In this document: positions 1 to 10,148 of the stretch, in pieces | Layout: each line of letters opens with the position of its first letter | How positions within the stretch are numbered: the stretch's first letter is position 1 | Assembly (NCBI RefSeq): GCF_032452875.1 | Contig: NC_083897.1 | Span: 7,980,854-8,044,853, forward strand | Source of the DNA: Bos javanicus | Taxonomy: Eukaryota; Chordata; Mammalia; Artiodactyla; Bovidae | Direction of reading: 5' to 3' | Length of the DNA stretch: 64,000 nucleotides | Made by a program: the position numbers and the translations under genes | Notes under the pieces: model-generated | What the model saw: the letters and a program-made list of their open reading frames with translations, nothing else | Databases searched by the model: none | What the model was told of the DNA's origin: nothing

Positions 1-576
1 GTCATAAATGGATAGACAGTTCATGGCCAAAGATGATTCATCTCGAGGCTCTGGCATACTAGTCCTTGCATGGCCATCCTGAGGACTAAGTGGGGCAATA
101 CCTCAGAACTCCTAGAACCCAGAAGGGGCACAAAATTTAGGAAACTTTTTCCTAACTCTTCCCTTCTTTCCCCTCTCCAGTTCATAGTTCTCCCCTTTGA
201 ATTCCCCATTCAGGAATTATTCGCCCAAAACTATACCCACCCCATCCTTGGAATCCATGCCCTCTCTCCACAAGAAAATGAAGTCCTCACTCCCTCAATC
301 CTGTGGCCCCTGCAAAACCAGCCATTCTGGCTTCAACTGGTTATCAATGACTATCTCCCATGCCCAATTTCTCTGGGCAATACAGGCTAGGAGGGGTGAT
401 TTTTGTCCCAGTGCTGAGCATAGGAAAAAACATTATGGCTTCTACCTGATTTAAAGCTGCTTTTTTTCCCTTAAAAGCATCTAAAGTCACAGACGACTCT
501 CTACTGCTTCACAGAAAGCCTTGGAGCAGAATACACTAAGAGGGGATCTCTCAAATGAGGGTTTATAGCTACAAGT
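1..576. other. Unassigned non-coding DNA
   Basis: Mixed-composition sequence before the first BovB. I recognise no repeat family, RNA gene or exon. The open frames here are about 100 codons or shorter, overlap in several frames and have no protein-like features. Confidence 0.5.
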
Positions 577-584
577 AGATACAG

Positions 585-1083
585 TAGCATATTAAAAAGC
601 AGAGACATTACTTTGCCATCAAAGGTTTGTCTAGTCAAAGATATGGTTTTTCCAGTAGTCATGTATGGATGTGTGAGTTGGACTATAAAGAAAGCTGAGC
701 ACCAAAGAATTGATGCTTTTGAACTGTGGTGTTGGAGAAGACTCTTGAGAGTCCCTTGGACTGCAAGGAGATCCAACCAGTCCATCCTAAAGGAAATCAG
801 TCCTGAATTTTCATTGGAAGGACTGATGCTGAAGCTGAAACTCCAATACTTTGGCCACCTGATGCGAAGGACTGACTCATTTGAAAAGACCCTGATGCTG
901 GGAAAGATTGAGGGCAGGAGGAGAAGGGAACGACAGAGGATGAGATGGTTGGATGGCATCACCGACTCAATGGACATGAGTTTGAGTGAGCTCCGGGAAT
1001 TGGAGATGGATCAGGAGGCCTGGTGTGCTGCAGTCCATGGGGTGGCAAAGAGTTGGACACAACTGAGCAACTGAACTGAACTG
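585..1083 (+). mobile_element. BovB (RTE) LINE, 5'-truncated
   Basis: This is the 3' end of a BovB non-LTR retrotransposon. The encoded strand carries the C-terminal segment of the polymerase protein (VVMYGCVSWTIKKAEHQRID and RMRWLDGITDSMDMSLSELR are visible), and the copy ends in the family's CTGAA-type tail. The 8 bp direct repeat agatacag flanks it (577-584 and 1084-1091), so it looks like one truncated insertion. The endonuclease and RT core are absent, so it cannot move on its own. Confidence 0.93.
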
Positions 1084-1145
1084 AGATACAGGAGCAAACT
1101 CCTATGCAGCTTCTGCCTATAATAGAATTCATGTACATACACACA

Positions 1146-1366
1146 GGGCTTCCCAGGTGGCTCAGCAGTAAAGAATCCACCGGCAGTGCAGGAGCCACAG
1201 GAGACATGGGTTCGATCCCTGGGTCGGGAAGATCCCCTGGAGGAGGGCATGGTAGCCCACACCAGTATTCTTGCCTGATGAATCCCATGGACAGAGGAGC
1301 CTGGTGGGCTATAGTCCAAGAGTCAGACACGACTGAAGTGACTTAGCACGCACGCACATACACACA
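1146..1366 (+). mobile_element. Bov-tA SINE
   Basis: A tRNA-Glu-derived head (gggcttcccaggtggctcag, and B-box-like gggttcgatccctggg) is joined to a Bov-A body (gtattcttgcctg, gacacgactgaagtgactta). The tail is a short ACGC/ACAC repeat. The body has a deletion where most copies read 'ggggtcgcaaagagtc'. Confidence 0.93.
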
Positions 1367-1874
1367 TCAGCCTGTGAGCCAGGAGACACATCCTACTCAC
1401 ACCTGAGCCCATGCCCACAAATGGCTCAGAACACAAGGAGACACCACATGAGTCCTTACCCACAACTCAGCAAGCAGGAGCGAGTCAGTCTATAAGGTCT
1501 GTGTTAGGGCCGACACAGGCACTACCAGCAGTCTCTCGCTAAGACTGGGCCTGTGTCATTCATATATACATATACATGTACATATACATATACATATACA
1601 TGTACATACCAAGCATATCATGGGAAAGCCAGGCCTAAGGCCCAACACTCACTGTTGCTCTAACATGACAACATGGCGGCCACTGCTGAGAACAGCCGAT
1701 GGACATCCACTGCCCAGCATATGCAAACCAAGTTGCTACTCCACAGAAAAACCATTCACAGGAAAAGAGAGCAGAATGTGAGACCCCCAGGCAGACAATT
1801 CATAACGTCATCATTGATCACATAACTGAGAAATCTGCACTCAGTTCAGGGCTTCTGTAATGCCCACTGTTTAG
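1367..1874. other. Unassigned flank of inverted-repeat arm A
   Basis: No gene is recognised. It holds a TATACA-type simple repeat (listed separately) and unique-looking sequence up to the outer boundary of arm A. It has no counterpart outside arm B, which fixes the arm's outer edge. Confidence 0.45.
1560..1611. repeat. ATAC/ATGTAC simple repeat
   Basis: Alternating purine-pyrimidine tract built of atatac and atgtac units. It is partly self-complementary and could extrude small hairpins. Confidence 0.85.
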
Positions 1875-3098
1875 CACCAAAAGGTGCTTTCCTGACTCTT
1901 ATCTGTGGTACCTGGTTGGGGGATGGGACACTGGGTCCCAGCTTCCTCCATGGAACTCCCTCTTCCTCCAGGTCCCTGGATTTGGCTCCTGCCTCTCCCC
2001 ACTTCTCTGCACAACCCTGGGCCCCCCCATACCCCCATGGACAATGATCTCTGGGCCCCTGAGGACCTCCCCCTTCTTGGCACAGCCCCCAGGTGTCCCT
2101 CCCCAGGAAACCTTGACAGACCCCGCCCCCAGCACCCGGACTCCCCTCTCTAGCCCTGTGTGACCAGCACTCGACACTTGGGGTGGACAGCTCTCCCCTC
2201 TAGATCCTAGGTCCTCGCGGGCAGGAGCCCCCTGTTTCCCACTGCTGGGTCCTCACAGCGGGGCTTGGTGTCCGGCTCTGAGCCAGGGCTTGATGCACCC
2301 GGCTACCCCTGCAGCTGGAGGGATCCCTGAGACCCCAGGAGAGCAGGAGAGGAGGCGCCCGGCCCCGCACGTGGCTGCGGGGGAAGCTGCTGCGGGGGGA
2401 TGCGGAGGTCGTCCCAGGAGGCCTGCTCCGGGTGAGTGGCCACCTCTAATGACCCCGGTAAGGGCTCTGTAAATGGGTGTTGAATCAGCGGAGAGGCGTC
2501 CTGCAGGCTCGGCGATCAGGAGAGGCGTGAAGGGCCCTTGAATCCCGCTGTTAGTGAGGATAATTTGGTGAAGAGTGAGGCTCTGGGCGGCGGGAGGGAG
2601 AGGCGCCCGGCTGCACGAGACTGAGCAGGAGTGCCCCAGGGTCTCGGGTCAAGTGCAGGGCTCCCCACCCCGGGGCGTCTGGGCACTGGGGGTGGGGGGG
2701 GGCCGGGCCTCTCCCTGCGGGCACAGTCCAGGTCCTCTCCACACGAGGGGGGTCCACATTCCCTCACGGGTGTGAGGGGCGCTCTCCCGCGTTTCCCCAG
2801 AAACCCTGGACAGAGCCCTGGGCCGGACAGATGGCCATCCGCGGCGGCGCGGGAAGGCGCGCGGGTCTTGAACAGGGCGCCCTTCCCCTCTGCTGTTTAG
2901 AGCGGAGGGCACTAACGGGGCCTTGGTCAGAGTCGCATTCCCCCCAGGATGTGCCAGGGGGAACTGAGGGTCTGCACGGGGCTTGGGGGTGGGCTGAGGG
3001 CTGCCTGGAGGTGACATGGATTGGACCTTCTTCCGGAGGGATTGTCTTCGAAGAGCTGGGTCTCAGCTCTGGTTTGGGGTCCCTGTGCTTGGCAGCTA
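1875..3098 (+). repeat. Arm A of a 1.2 kb CpG-rich inverted duplication
   Basis: The reverse complement of this block recurs at 20511-21724. Reading both copies, I found about five substitutions or indels over the outer roughly 1.1 kb (for example a C/G change near 2171 and a 1 bp indel near 1979). Another five or so differences cluster in the inner edge around 3020-3060. The arm is GC-rich with many CpGs (for example about 2845-2875), unlike the CpG-poor flanks. It carries overlapping open frames on both strands, expected in GC-rich DNA, and none resembles a known protein. It may be a duplicated CpG island or an unnamed repeat. Confidence 0.93.
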
Positions 3099-3427
3099 TG
3101 CTGTGAGGGTTCATGCTGTACTAACCATCTGTAAGGGTAGAGCCTTAGGTGCAAGCTGCAGATAATGAGAAACTAAATAAGCCTGAAATTAACCCTGAGC
3201 TGTTTTGCCAAAGTTCTTAACTGATACTAGTCCCTGGTCAGAGTGTAATATATATTGATTACTAGTGTGGCTTTGTGACCATGGGTTCCAGAAATTTCAG
3301 GGCAGTTTGCACTACAATGTCAGCATTATTTTACTCCTTTTACATTGAGAATAAGTTCACATAACATAAAATTTGCCAAAGTGTACAAGTCAATGGTTTC
3401 TAGTATAATCACAATATTATATAACTA

Positions 3428-4744
3428 TCAGATCAGATCAGTCGCTCAGTCTTGTCTGACTCTTTGCCACCCCATGAATCGCAGCACGCCAGGCCTCCCT
3501 GTCCATTACCAACTCCCGGAGTTCATCCAGACTCACATGATCGAGTCAGTGATGCCATCCAGCCATCTCATCCTCTGTCATCCCCTTCTCCTCTTGCCCC
3601 CAATCCCTCCCAGCATCAGACTCTTTTCCAATCAGTCAACTCTTCACATGAGGTGGCCAAAGTACTGGAGTTTCAGCTTTAGCATCATTCCTTCCAAAGA
3701 AATCCCAGGGCTGATCTCCTTCAGAATGGACTGGTTGGATCTCCTTGCAGTCCAAGGGACTCTCAAGAGTCTTCTCCAACACCACAGTTCAAAAGCATCA
3801 ATTCTTCAGCGCTCAGCCTTCTTCACAGTCCAACTCTCACATCCATACATGACCACTGGAAAAACCATAGCCTTGACTAGACGGACCTTTGTTGGCAAAG
3901 TAATGTCTCTGCTTTTGAATATGCTATCTAGGTTGGTCATAACTTTCTTTCCAAGGAGTAAGCGTCTTTTAATTTCCTGGCTGCAGTCACCATCTGCAGT
4001 GATTTTGGAGCCCAGAAAAATAAAGTCTGACACTGTTTCCACTGTTTCCCCATCTATTTCCCATGAAGTGATGGGACCGGATGCCATGATCTTCATTTTC
4101 TGAATGTTGAGCTTTAAGCCAACTTGTTCACTCTCCACTTTCACTTTCATCAAGAGGCTTTTTAGTTCCTCTTCACTTTCTGCCATAAGGGTGGTGTCAT
4201 CTGCATATCTGAGGTTATTGATATATCTCCCAGCAATCTTGATTCCAGCTTGCGTTTCTTCCAGTCCAGGGTTTCTCATGATGTACTCTGCATAGAAGTT
4301 AAATAAGCAGGGTGACAATATACAGCCTTGATGTACTCCTTTTCCTATTTGGAACCAGTCTGTTGTTCCATGTCCAGTTCTAACTGTTGCTTCCTGACCT
4401 GCATACAAATTTCTCAAGAGGCAGATCAGGTGGTCTGGTACTCCCATCTCTTGAAGAATTTTCCACAGTTTATTGTGATCCACATAGTCAAAGGCTTTGG
4501 CACCGTCAATAAAGCAGAAATAGATGTTTTTCTGGAACCCTCTTGCTTTTTCGATGATCCAGCGGATGTTGGCAATTTGATCTCTGGTTCCTCTGCCTTT
4601 TCTAAAACCAGCTTGAACATCAGGAAGTTCACGGTTCACATATTGCTGAAGCCTGGCTTGGAGAATTTTAAGCATTACTTTACTAGCGTGTGAGATGAGT
4701 GCAATTGTGCGGTAGTTTGAGCATTCTTTGGCATTGCCTTTCTT
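3428..4744 (-). mobile_element. BovB LINE, about 1.3 kb 3' portion
   Basis: Reverse-oriented BovB starting with the tail (tcagatcagatcagtcgctc) and running back through the polymerase region to just upstream of the RT finger domain. It is inserted in the L1M above. The RT-coding part stays open for 289 codons (listed separately). The element lacks the endonuclease and 5' end, and frame breaks occur downstream of 3806, so it is not autonomous. Confidence 0.93.
3806..4675 (-). pseudogene. BovB reverse transcriptase fragment, 289 open codons
   Basis: This is the RTE-type RT domain used for target-primed reverse transcription. Visible motifs in order are QAGFRKGRGTRDQI (residues about 21-34), motif A FIDGAKAFD (about 55-63, both acidic positions kept), motif B GVHQGCILSP (about 113-122) and motif C YADD (157-160). 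The C-terminal stretch ends near VVMYGCESWTVKKAER. The start methionine is internal to the original protein: endonuclease and N-terminal RT are missing, and the frame stops before the true C terminus. It has no promoter of its own and is best read as a fossil whose core happens to remain open. Confidence 0.9.
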
Positions 4745-5102
4745 TCCAGAACATTTTCATCACTCTAGAAAGAAACCCCATGTCTCCCAATTTCCCCCTC
4801 CCTCCAGCCCCTAGCAACCACTGAGCTACCTGCTCTCTGTCTCTATGGATTTTCCAATTCTGCACATTTCATATATATGTAGAATCACACTATGTAGCCT
4901 TTGTGGCTGGCTTCTTTTACTTAGGAAAACACTTTCAAAATGCCTTCATGTTTGCAGTATGTGTCAGTACTTCATTCTTTTTATGACTGAGTAACATTCC
5001 ATTTACGGATATACCACATTTCGGTTATCCATTCACCAACTGATGGACATTTGTTCCCTCTTTTTCGTTGTTATGAATAACGCTGCTATGAACATTCATG
5101 TA

Positions 5103-5597
5103 CAGGCACACCTCATAGATAGTATGGGTTTGGTTCCAGATCACTGCAATAAAGCTAATATCCCAATAAAGGGAGTCACATGAGGTTTCCCAGGGCATAT
5201 GAAAGTCATATTGACACTATACTATAGGCTCTCAAGTGTGTAATAGTATTAGGTAAAAAAAAAAAACACAATGTACATACCTTTAATAAAAAATATGTTA
5301 TTGCTAAAAAATGCCAACCATCATCTGAGCCTTCAGCGAGTTAAATGTTTTCACAATGGTAATGTCAAAGGTCACTGATCACAGATTACCATAACGACTT
5401 TAATAATAATGAAAAAGTTTGAACTATTTTGAGAATTACTAAAGTGTGACTCACAGACATGAAGTGAGTAAGTGCTGTTGGAAAAATAGTGCCAGTAGAA
5501 TTGCTGGACGCAGGGTAGCCACAAACCTTCAATTTGTAAAAAACATAGTATCTACAAAGAGTAATAAAGTGAACTACAATGAAGTGAGGTGTGTCTG
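5103..5597. mobile_element. Tigger1-type DNA transposon deletion derivative
   Basis: The terminal inverted repeats are visible as caggcacacctca at the left and tgaggtgtgtctg at the right. They sit at a TA target (left ta, right ca) inside L1M sequence that reads straight across. Internal sequence (ccaaccatcatctgagcctt, gttggaaaaatagtgcc) matches the usual non-autonomous Tigger1. There is no transposase frame. About 495 bp. Confidence 0.92.
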
Positions 5598-5992
5598 CAC
5601 AAGTTTTTATGTGAATTTATGTTTTCCACTTTCTTGGATATATACCTGGGAGTGGAATTACTGGGTCATATGGCAACTCTGTATTTAAAATTTTAAAGGA
5701 TTTGCCAAACTATTTTCCGAAGTGACTGCACTATTTTACATTCTCACCACTATGTCTGAGGGTTCCCATTTCTCCAGATCCCTGCCATTATTTTTTCCCA
5801 TTGTTTTTCATTTGTTGTAAAATTATATCCATCCTAGTGGCTGTGAAGTAGTATCTCCTGAGTCTGGTTGTCATCTCCCTAGTGAATACTGACATTGAAT
5901 ATTTTTTCTTCGCTTATTGGTCATTTGTAGGTCTTCTTTAGATAATTTTTTTTCAGACCCTTTGACCATTTTAAAATTGAGTTATTTGGGGA

Positions 5993-6115
5993 CTTCCCCG
6001 GTGGTCTAGCAGTTAAGACTCTGTGCTTCCAATGCAGGGGGCACAGGTTAAATTCCTGGTCAGGGAACTAGGATCCCACATGCCATGTGGCCAAAAATAA
6101 ACAAACAAAAAAACT
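5993..6115 (+). mobile_element. CHR-type tRNA-Glu SINE
   Basis: The head gacttccccggtggtctagc and the phrase cctggtcagggaactaggat mark the tRNA-Glu-derived CHR family of cetartiodactyls. The tail is an A-rich caaacaaaaaaa run. It is inserted in the L1M, which continues on both sides with 'ttgagttatttgg' and 'ctgggttatttgt'. Confidence 0.9.
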
Positions 6116-6215
6116 CATAAAGAAATAAAACTGGGTTATTTGTCTTCTTATTGTTGCACATTATAAGAGTTCTTTGTATATTCTGGATACTCAAGCACTT
6201 ATTTTTCACAGTATT

Positions 6216-6849
6216 GAGATGAATGATTTGCACTTGGTCTTGACACCACACACCTTCTTCCGGCCCAGGGCTCTGGGGTTGAACTTCTGTGGTCCCTGAC
6301 CTGAGAGAGAAAGTGTCCTGCCGTGGCCCTTACAAAGGACACTTGGAGCTTGCTGCTGGCCTGGCCACTCTCCTTTCAAACAGCCTTTGCCTGTGATGTG
6401 TAGCCCCACTTTCTAGCTCTGTTGCACCCTTCTCCTGTAATAAACCATACAATTGTAAGAATTGTCATGGTGGGTCCTCTGGGTCTTTTTCAGCAGCCCA
6501 ACTCGGTTTAACTACTGGGACTGTCAAGAAGGGGAGTCGTGGCTGCTTGTTGCCTGGAGACTTTTGAAAGCAGTTGGACTGTAGAACTAAGCCACACCAG
6601 CATGGTAGGAAAGAACTGAAATGTGCCACCTAGACAGGAGACATCTAGACATGAGAGAGGCCCAGAGGCTGTCTGATTTCAAAGCCCATGCTTTTCATCA
6701 CTTGTCTGTACTCCTCTCTGTCTCTTTGTTAGGGATTCCTGTCACAAAGGGAGTCTTCCTGTTTCATAACCTTGTCTCTCTTCTCAGAACTGATACTCAG
6801 AATATTTTTTCCTTCTTCCCTCTGTCCTCACCTCCCTCTCCTGTTCCCT
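6216..6849. other. Unassigned, possible LTR remnant
   Basis: No gene is recognised. The stretch 6400-6520 (cttctcctgtaataaaccat followed by gggtcctctggg) looks like the poly(A)-signal region of an old LTR in plus orientation. I cannot define its ends or name a family. Confidence 0.3.
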
Positions 6850-7036
6850 GCTGCTGCTGCTGCTGCTAAGTCACTTCAGTCGTGTCCAACCCTGTGCGAC
6901 CCCAGAGACGGCAGCCCACCAGGCTTCCCTGTCCCTGGGATTCTCCAGGCAAGAACACTGGAGTGCGTTGCCATTTCCTTCTCCAGTGCATGAAAGTGAA
7001 AAGTGAAAGTGAAGCCACTCAGTCGTGTCCGACTAT
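6850..7036 (-). mobile_element. Bov-A2 SINE, truncated
   Basis: Reverse-oriented: a CTG repeat (6850-6867), one complete Bov-A monomer, then the AAGTGAAAAGTGAAAGTGAA linker and the start of the second monomer. It stops at gtcgtgtccgacta, where a polypyrimidine tract begins. Confidence 0.93.
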
Positions 7037-7262
7037 CCTTATTCCCTGCCCCGTCCCTTCTTCCTTCTTTCTCTTCCCTGCTTCTTTCTTTTTTTCCTTT
7101 ATGTTCCTCCCTTCCCTCCCTTCCTCCTTTACTCTTTTGTTTTTATTTTCCTTCCTTCCCTTCTCCCTTCTATCTCTCCTTCCCCTCTCCCTCTTCTTTC
7201 ATCCTTCCTCTTCCTCTCTCCCTCCCTTCCTCCTTCCTTCTGTCTGTCCCTCCCACCCTCCT
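7037..7262. repeat. Polypyrimidine (CCTT)n-type tract
   Basis: About 225 bp made almost wholly of C and T on the plus strand (ttcc, ccct and tctt units in no strict period). Such homopurine-homopyrimidine mirror tracts can form triplex DNA. The overlapping leucine/serine/proline-rich open frames across it are composition artefacts. Confidence 0.9.
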
Positions 7263-7965
7263 CATCTACCATTGGGTTTCTCCCATTGTCTGTTCTGTCA
7301 TCTTGCAGTCCTAGGTCAAAACCTTGCTTAACCTTCTACTTCACAATATCTTAGAAAAACTGGATCCAGAGTTTCATGTTAGCCTCCTGCCAGAAGCACA
7401 GCTGGAAGAGCATGGAGAACGCTCCCTAGCCCACCTCACAAGTACCTGACAGACAGGGTGAGATAGCAAACCGAGAGCCTTGCCCATGAGAGGAAAATTA
7501 TGGATATTTTCCATGGATCTCCTTACAGCCCACCCCCCAAATCCATGCTCCACTTTTTTCTACCGTGCCCTGTGCCCTAGGAGGCTACCCCTTCCATAGT
7601 CTGTAATGAGCTCCCTTGCCCTCTGGCTTCTGGTAGGGTTTGGCCAGTGGCAAGCACTGATGTGAGATTAGAGGGTGAGAAGAAAGAGAAGTTAAGGTAT
7701 TGATTCTCTCTGTCCCCTTCTTGCCCAGCCCTGGTTGTAGAAAGGGATGTTCCTCAATGGCCGCAACTGCTCCCAGGCAGCCTTCTTGTTCTATTCCATC
7801 TCTCACCGGGCTCTTGTAGTACCTCCCTCTTTGCCTCTTTTGCTTGAGGGGTGATAACAACTTCCTTCTGATGCTTCTCCAGCACACTTTAGCATCCCTT
7901 ATTGCTTCCCTTATTCTTGCCCATATCTTCAGCCAAGTCACCTCAGATAAATCCTTTGAGTGTGT
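7263..7965. other. Unassigned non-coding DNA
   Basis: Unique-looking sequence with no recognised repeat, RNA or exon. The 127-codon minus-strand frame at 7585-7968 has no domain or family resemblance I can see. Confidence 0.45.
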
Positions 7966-8125
7966 CATCTATTTTGTTGTTGCTGTTTAGTTTTGGGGGG
8001 CTTTTCATTTTTGGGGGGGGTTTTGTTGTTTTTCAGTGGGATGTGTTTTATTTTGTTTCTCAAGGGGTTTGTTTTGGCTTTTTTTTCTGTTTGGGGGGCG
8101 GGCTTTGTTGTTTATTTTCTTTTTA
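7966..8125. repeat. G/T-rich low-complexity tract
   Basis: Runs of 4-8 G separated by T-rich spacers (ggggggcttttc, gggggggttttg, ggggggcggg). It merges into the T-rich tail of the adjacent CHR SINE. Several spaced G-runs make G-quadruplex formation on the plus strand possible. Confidence 0.75.
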
Positions 8126-8239
8126 GGCTGTGCCCTGTGGCATGCAGGATCTTAGTTCCCCAACCAAGGATCAAACCTGCACCCTCTGTGCAGTGGAAGC
8201 ACAGAATCTTAACTACACTGGACTGTCAGGGAAGTCCCT
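8126..8239 (-). mobile_element. CHR-type tRNA-Glu SINE
   Basis: Antisense CHR: ggctgtgccctgtggcatgc, ggatcttagttcccc and the terminal gtcagggaagtccct. Confidence 0.88.
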
Positions 8240-9512
8240 GTCTGCTTTTGTTTTTATTCCAGGACAAGAAATTCCTTGCCTGGCAATGAATTCAATCTGC
8301 CCTAGAATGGGGGCCAGGACAGTGCCATTTGCATTGAGTCTGGGGCTTTCCTCCCTATTAAGTGACAGTACATCAGAGCCATGGACTTGGGTCCTAGAAA
8401 AATCGACTAATACAGATCTGAAGTAAGGGTGCAAAGGACATTTATTCTGTCTTACAAGGCTCTTGGGATTTTTGTGGAAAAGGGAGGTAAGAAGGCCAGG
8501 CTTCACTAGGACTACCAGGCCCTAAACAAGGAGGATGGTACAGAATCACTTCTACTCCTGCTTACCCCTGGCTGGTCTACAGGGGTCAGAGGTGCTCTGA
8601 AACACATACTTCATGGCAATAAGCAATCATATCTGAAACAAAGAGAGTGATCAATCAAGATGTCACTTTAGTCCTTTGTAGGGCGGTGAGAATACTGGGT
8701 GTTTCCTTTGCTTGCATTGTTCCCAAGGCAACTATTCGGCATCCTTCATGATCTCCTGGAATGTCAGTAATCATCTAAGAAAATGATTACTGTGGGTCTC
8801 CTGGTCCATGTTAATTGTTCCCATGGCCAGAATTCAACCATGTCTGGGCATGTCTTCTCATAACCTGGAGGGGCAGGCAACACAAAGATATTTTTTGCAT
8901 CAGTAACAAATTGCTCAGGGCACCTGTGTAAAGGAGGTTTGCATGGGCACCAGGGGAGACATGAAAATAAAGAAGATGGTACCCAGAAGATGCTGGGGTA
9001 TTGATTCCCTTGCCCAGCCTCAGAGACACATGTTTGAGCCCTATAGGGAGAAAGGCTAATGGCATAAGCTGGTGGATCTGCTTCCCAGCAGACGTGTAAT
9101 AATGTGGGAGGGGAGCATTACCCTGACACCTCGATCATTTGCAGCTTCAGTGATATAAGGAGGCTATACTCGACACAGATGTTCTGTGTGATGAAAATTA
9201 TGAAAAACTTGGAAGTAAGGCAAAAGGATGTCCTTTCCATGTCACAGTCTAACAGGCTGCCCAAAGATTATGTGTCTACAGGAATATGTTTTGTTTGACT
9301 TACTATTTACTATTGATTACAGCCAAGTCTCTCTGAAGTCTCTGTTAACTCGCAGACTGTTTGTAGAGATGCAAATGCTTCTGTCAAATAGAAATGATGG
9401 CCTCCAAGCTAACAGTTGGATTTCCCTATAGGACATTAAACAGTATTGTATCGAAATCAAACTTCATAGTTTTACTTTAGAATTATTTCTTTGAGTGCCT
9501 ATATTCTCCTTT
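8240..9512. other. Unassigned non-coding DNA
   Basis: About 1.3 kb without a repeat I can name. A gacatttattctgtcttac stretch near 8440 would be a poly(A) signal on the minus strand, so an antisense LTR or retrocopy end is possible but unproved. No exon-like frame. Confidence 0.35.
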
Positions 9513-9719
9513 GTTTATTTATTTGTTGTACTGGGTCATCATTACTGTGCGGTGGCTTCTCCTGACACAAAGCGTGGGCTCTAGGGTGTAGAGGCTTCAG
9601 TAGTTGTGGCGTATGGGCTTGGTTGCCCCAGCAGGTGGGAATCTTCACAGACCAGGGATTGAACCCATTTCCTCTGCATTGGCAAGTGAATTCTTAGCCA
9701 CTGGACCACCAGAGATGTC
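9513..9719 (-). mobile_element. CHR-type tRNA-Glu SINE, long form
   Basis: Antisense: tttatttatttgttg at the tail side, ggctctagggtgtagaggct in the body and ccactggaccaccagagat at the tRNA-derived end. Confidence 0.88.
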
Positions 9720-9802
9720 AAAATTCTCCTTTGAACCAACTTAACATACTGCTGTCTCCTCATTAATGAGTTAAATATTTATAGGGGCTTATTCTATATT
9801 TT

Positions 9803-9937
9803 ATTGGAGAAGGAAATGGCTACCCACTCCAGTGTTCTTGCCTGGAGAATCCCAAGGATGGGGGAGCCTCGTGGGCTGCCATCTACGGGGTCGCACAGAG
9901 TCGGACACGACTGAAGTGACTTAGCCGCAGCAGCAGC
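9803..9937 (+). mobile_element. Bov-A SINE monomer
   Basis: Single Bov-A unit ending in a short cagcagcagc tail. The 12 bp target-site duplication attctatatttt lies at 9791-9802 and 9938-9949, so this is an independent insertion. Confidence 0.95.
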
Positions 9938-9960
9938 ATTCTATATTTTGTATGTCACAT

Positions 9961-10140
9961 ATTTTTAAACATTTGTATTAGAGTTTAGCTACTTTACAAT
10001 GTTGCATTAGTTTCTGCTGTACAGCAACATGAATCAGTTATATGTATACATATATCTCCTCTTTTTTAAAGATTTCCTTCCCATTTAGGTCACCACAGAG
10101 CACTGAGTAGAGTTCTCTGTGGTATACAGTAGGTTCTCCT
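9961..10140 (-). mobile_element. L1 3' fragment
   Basis: Antisense ruminant L1 3' sequence (tttctgctgtacagcaacat, ggtcaccacagagcactgag), flanked by the 8 bp repeat tgtcacat (9953-9960 and 10141-10148). About 180 bp, heavily 5'-truncated. Confidence 0.85.
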
Positions 10141-10148
10141 TGTCACAT

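Larger units (their letters stand above)
3350..6215 (-). mobile_element. Ancient L1M LINE interrupted by three younger elements
   Basis: Old L1 3' sequence in reverse orientation appears in four pieces: 3350-3427, 4745-5102, 5598-5992 and 6116-6215. Together they read as one collinear L1. The breaks are filled by BovB, Tigger1 and a CHR SINE. Phrases such as gagtaacattcca and gtggaattactgggtcatat are the usual antisense L1 landmarks. No coding capacity survives. Confidence 0.85.

Noticed and set aside
1146..1230. tRNA-Glu-like heads as functional tRNA genes
   Set aside because: All are the 5' part of Bov-tA or CHR SINEs and lack a foldable full tRNA; only the tRNA-Asp relic at 31974-32045 aligns end to end with a tRNA.
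1875..3098. Inverted-repeat arm as a known bovine satellite
   Set aside because: I recognise no satellite unit in it and only two copies are present in the window; a genome search would be needed to exclude it.
3345..4103. 252-codon plus-strand open frame
   Set aside because: It is antisense to a BovB LINE for most of its length, a common shadow of BovB reverse transcriptase; similar shadows occur at 39172-39489 and 48327-48758.
6424..6460. aataaa near 6440 as the end of a gene
   Set aside because: No upstream exon is recognisable; the context is more like an old LTR poly(A) region.
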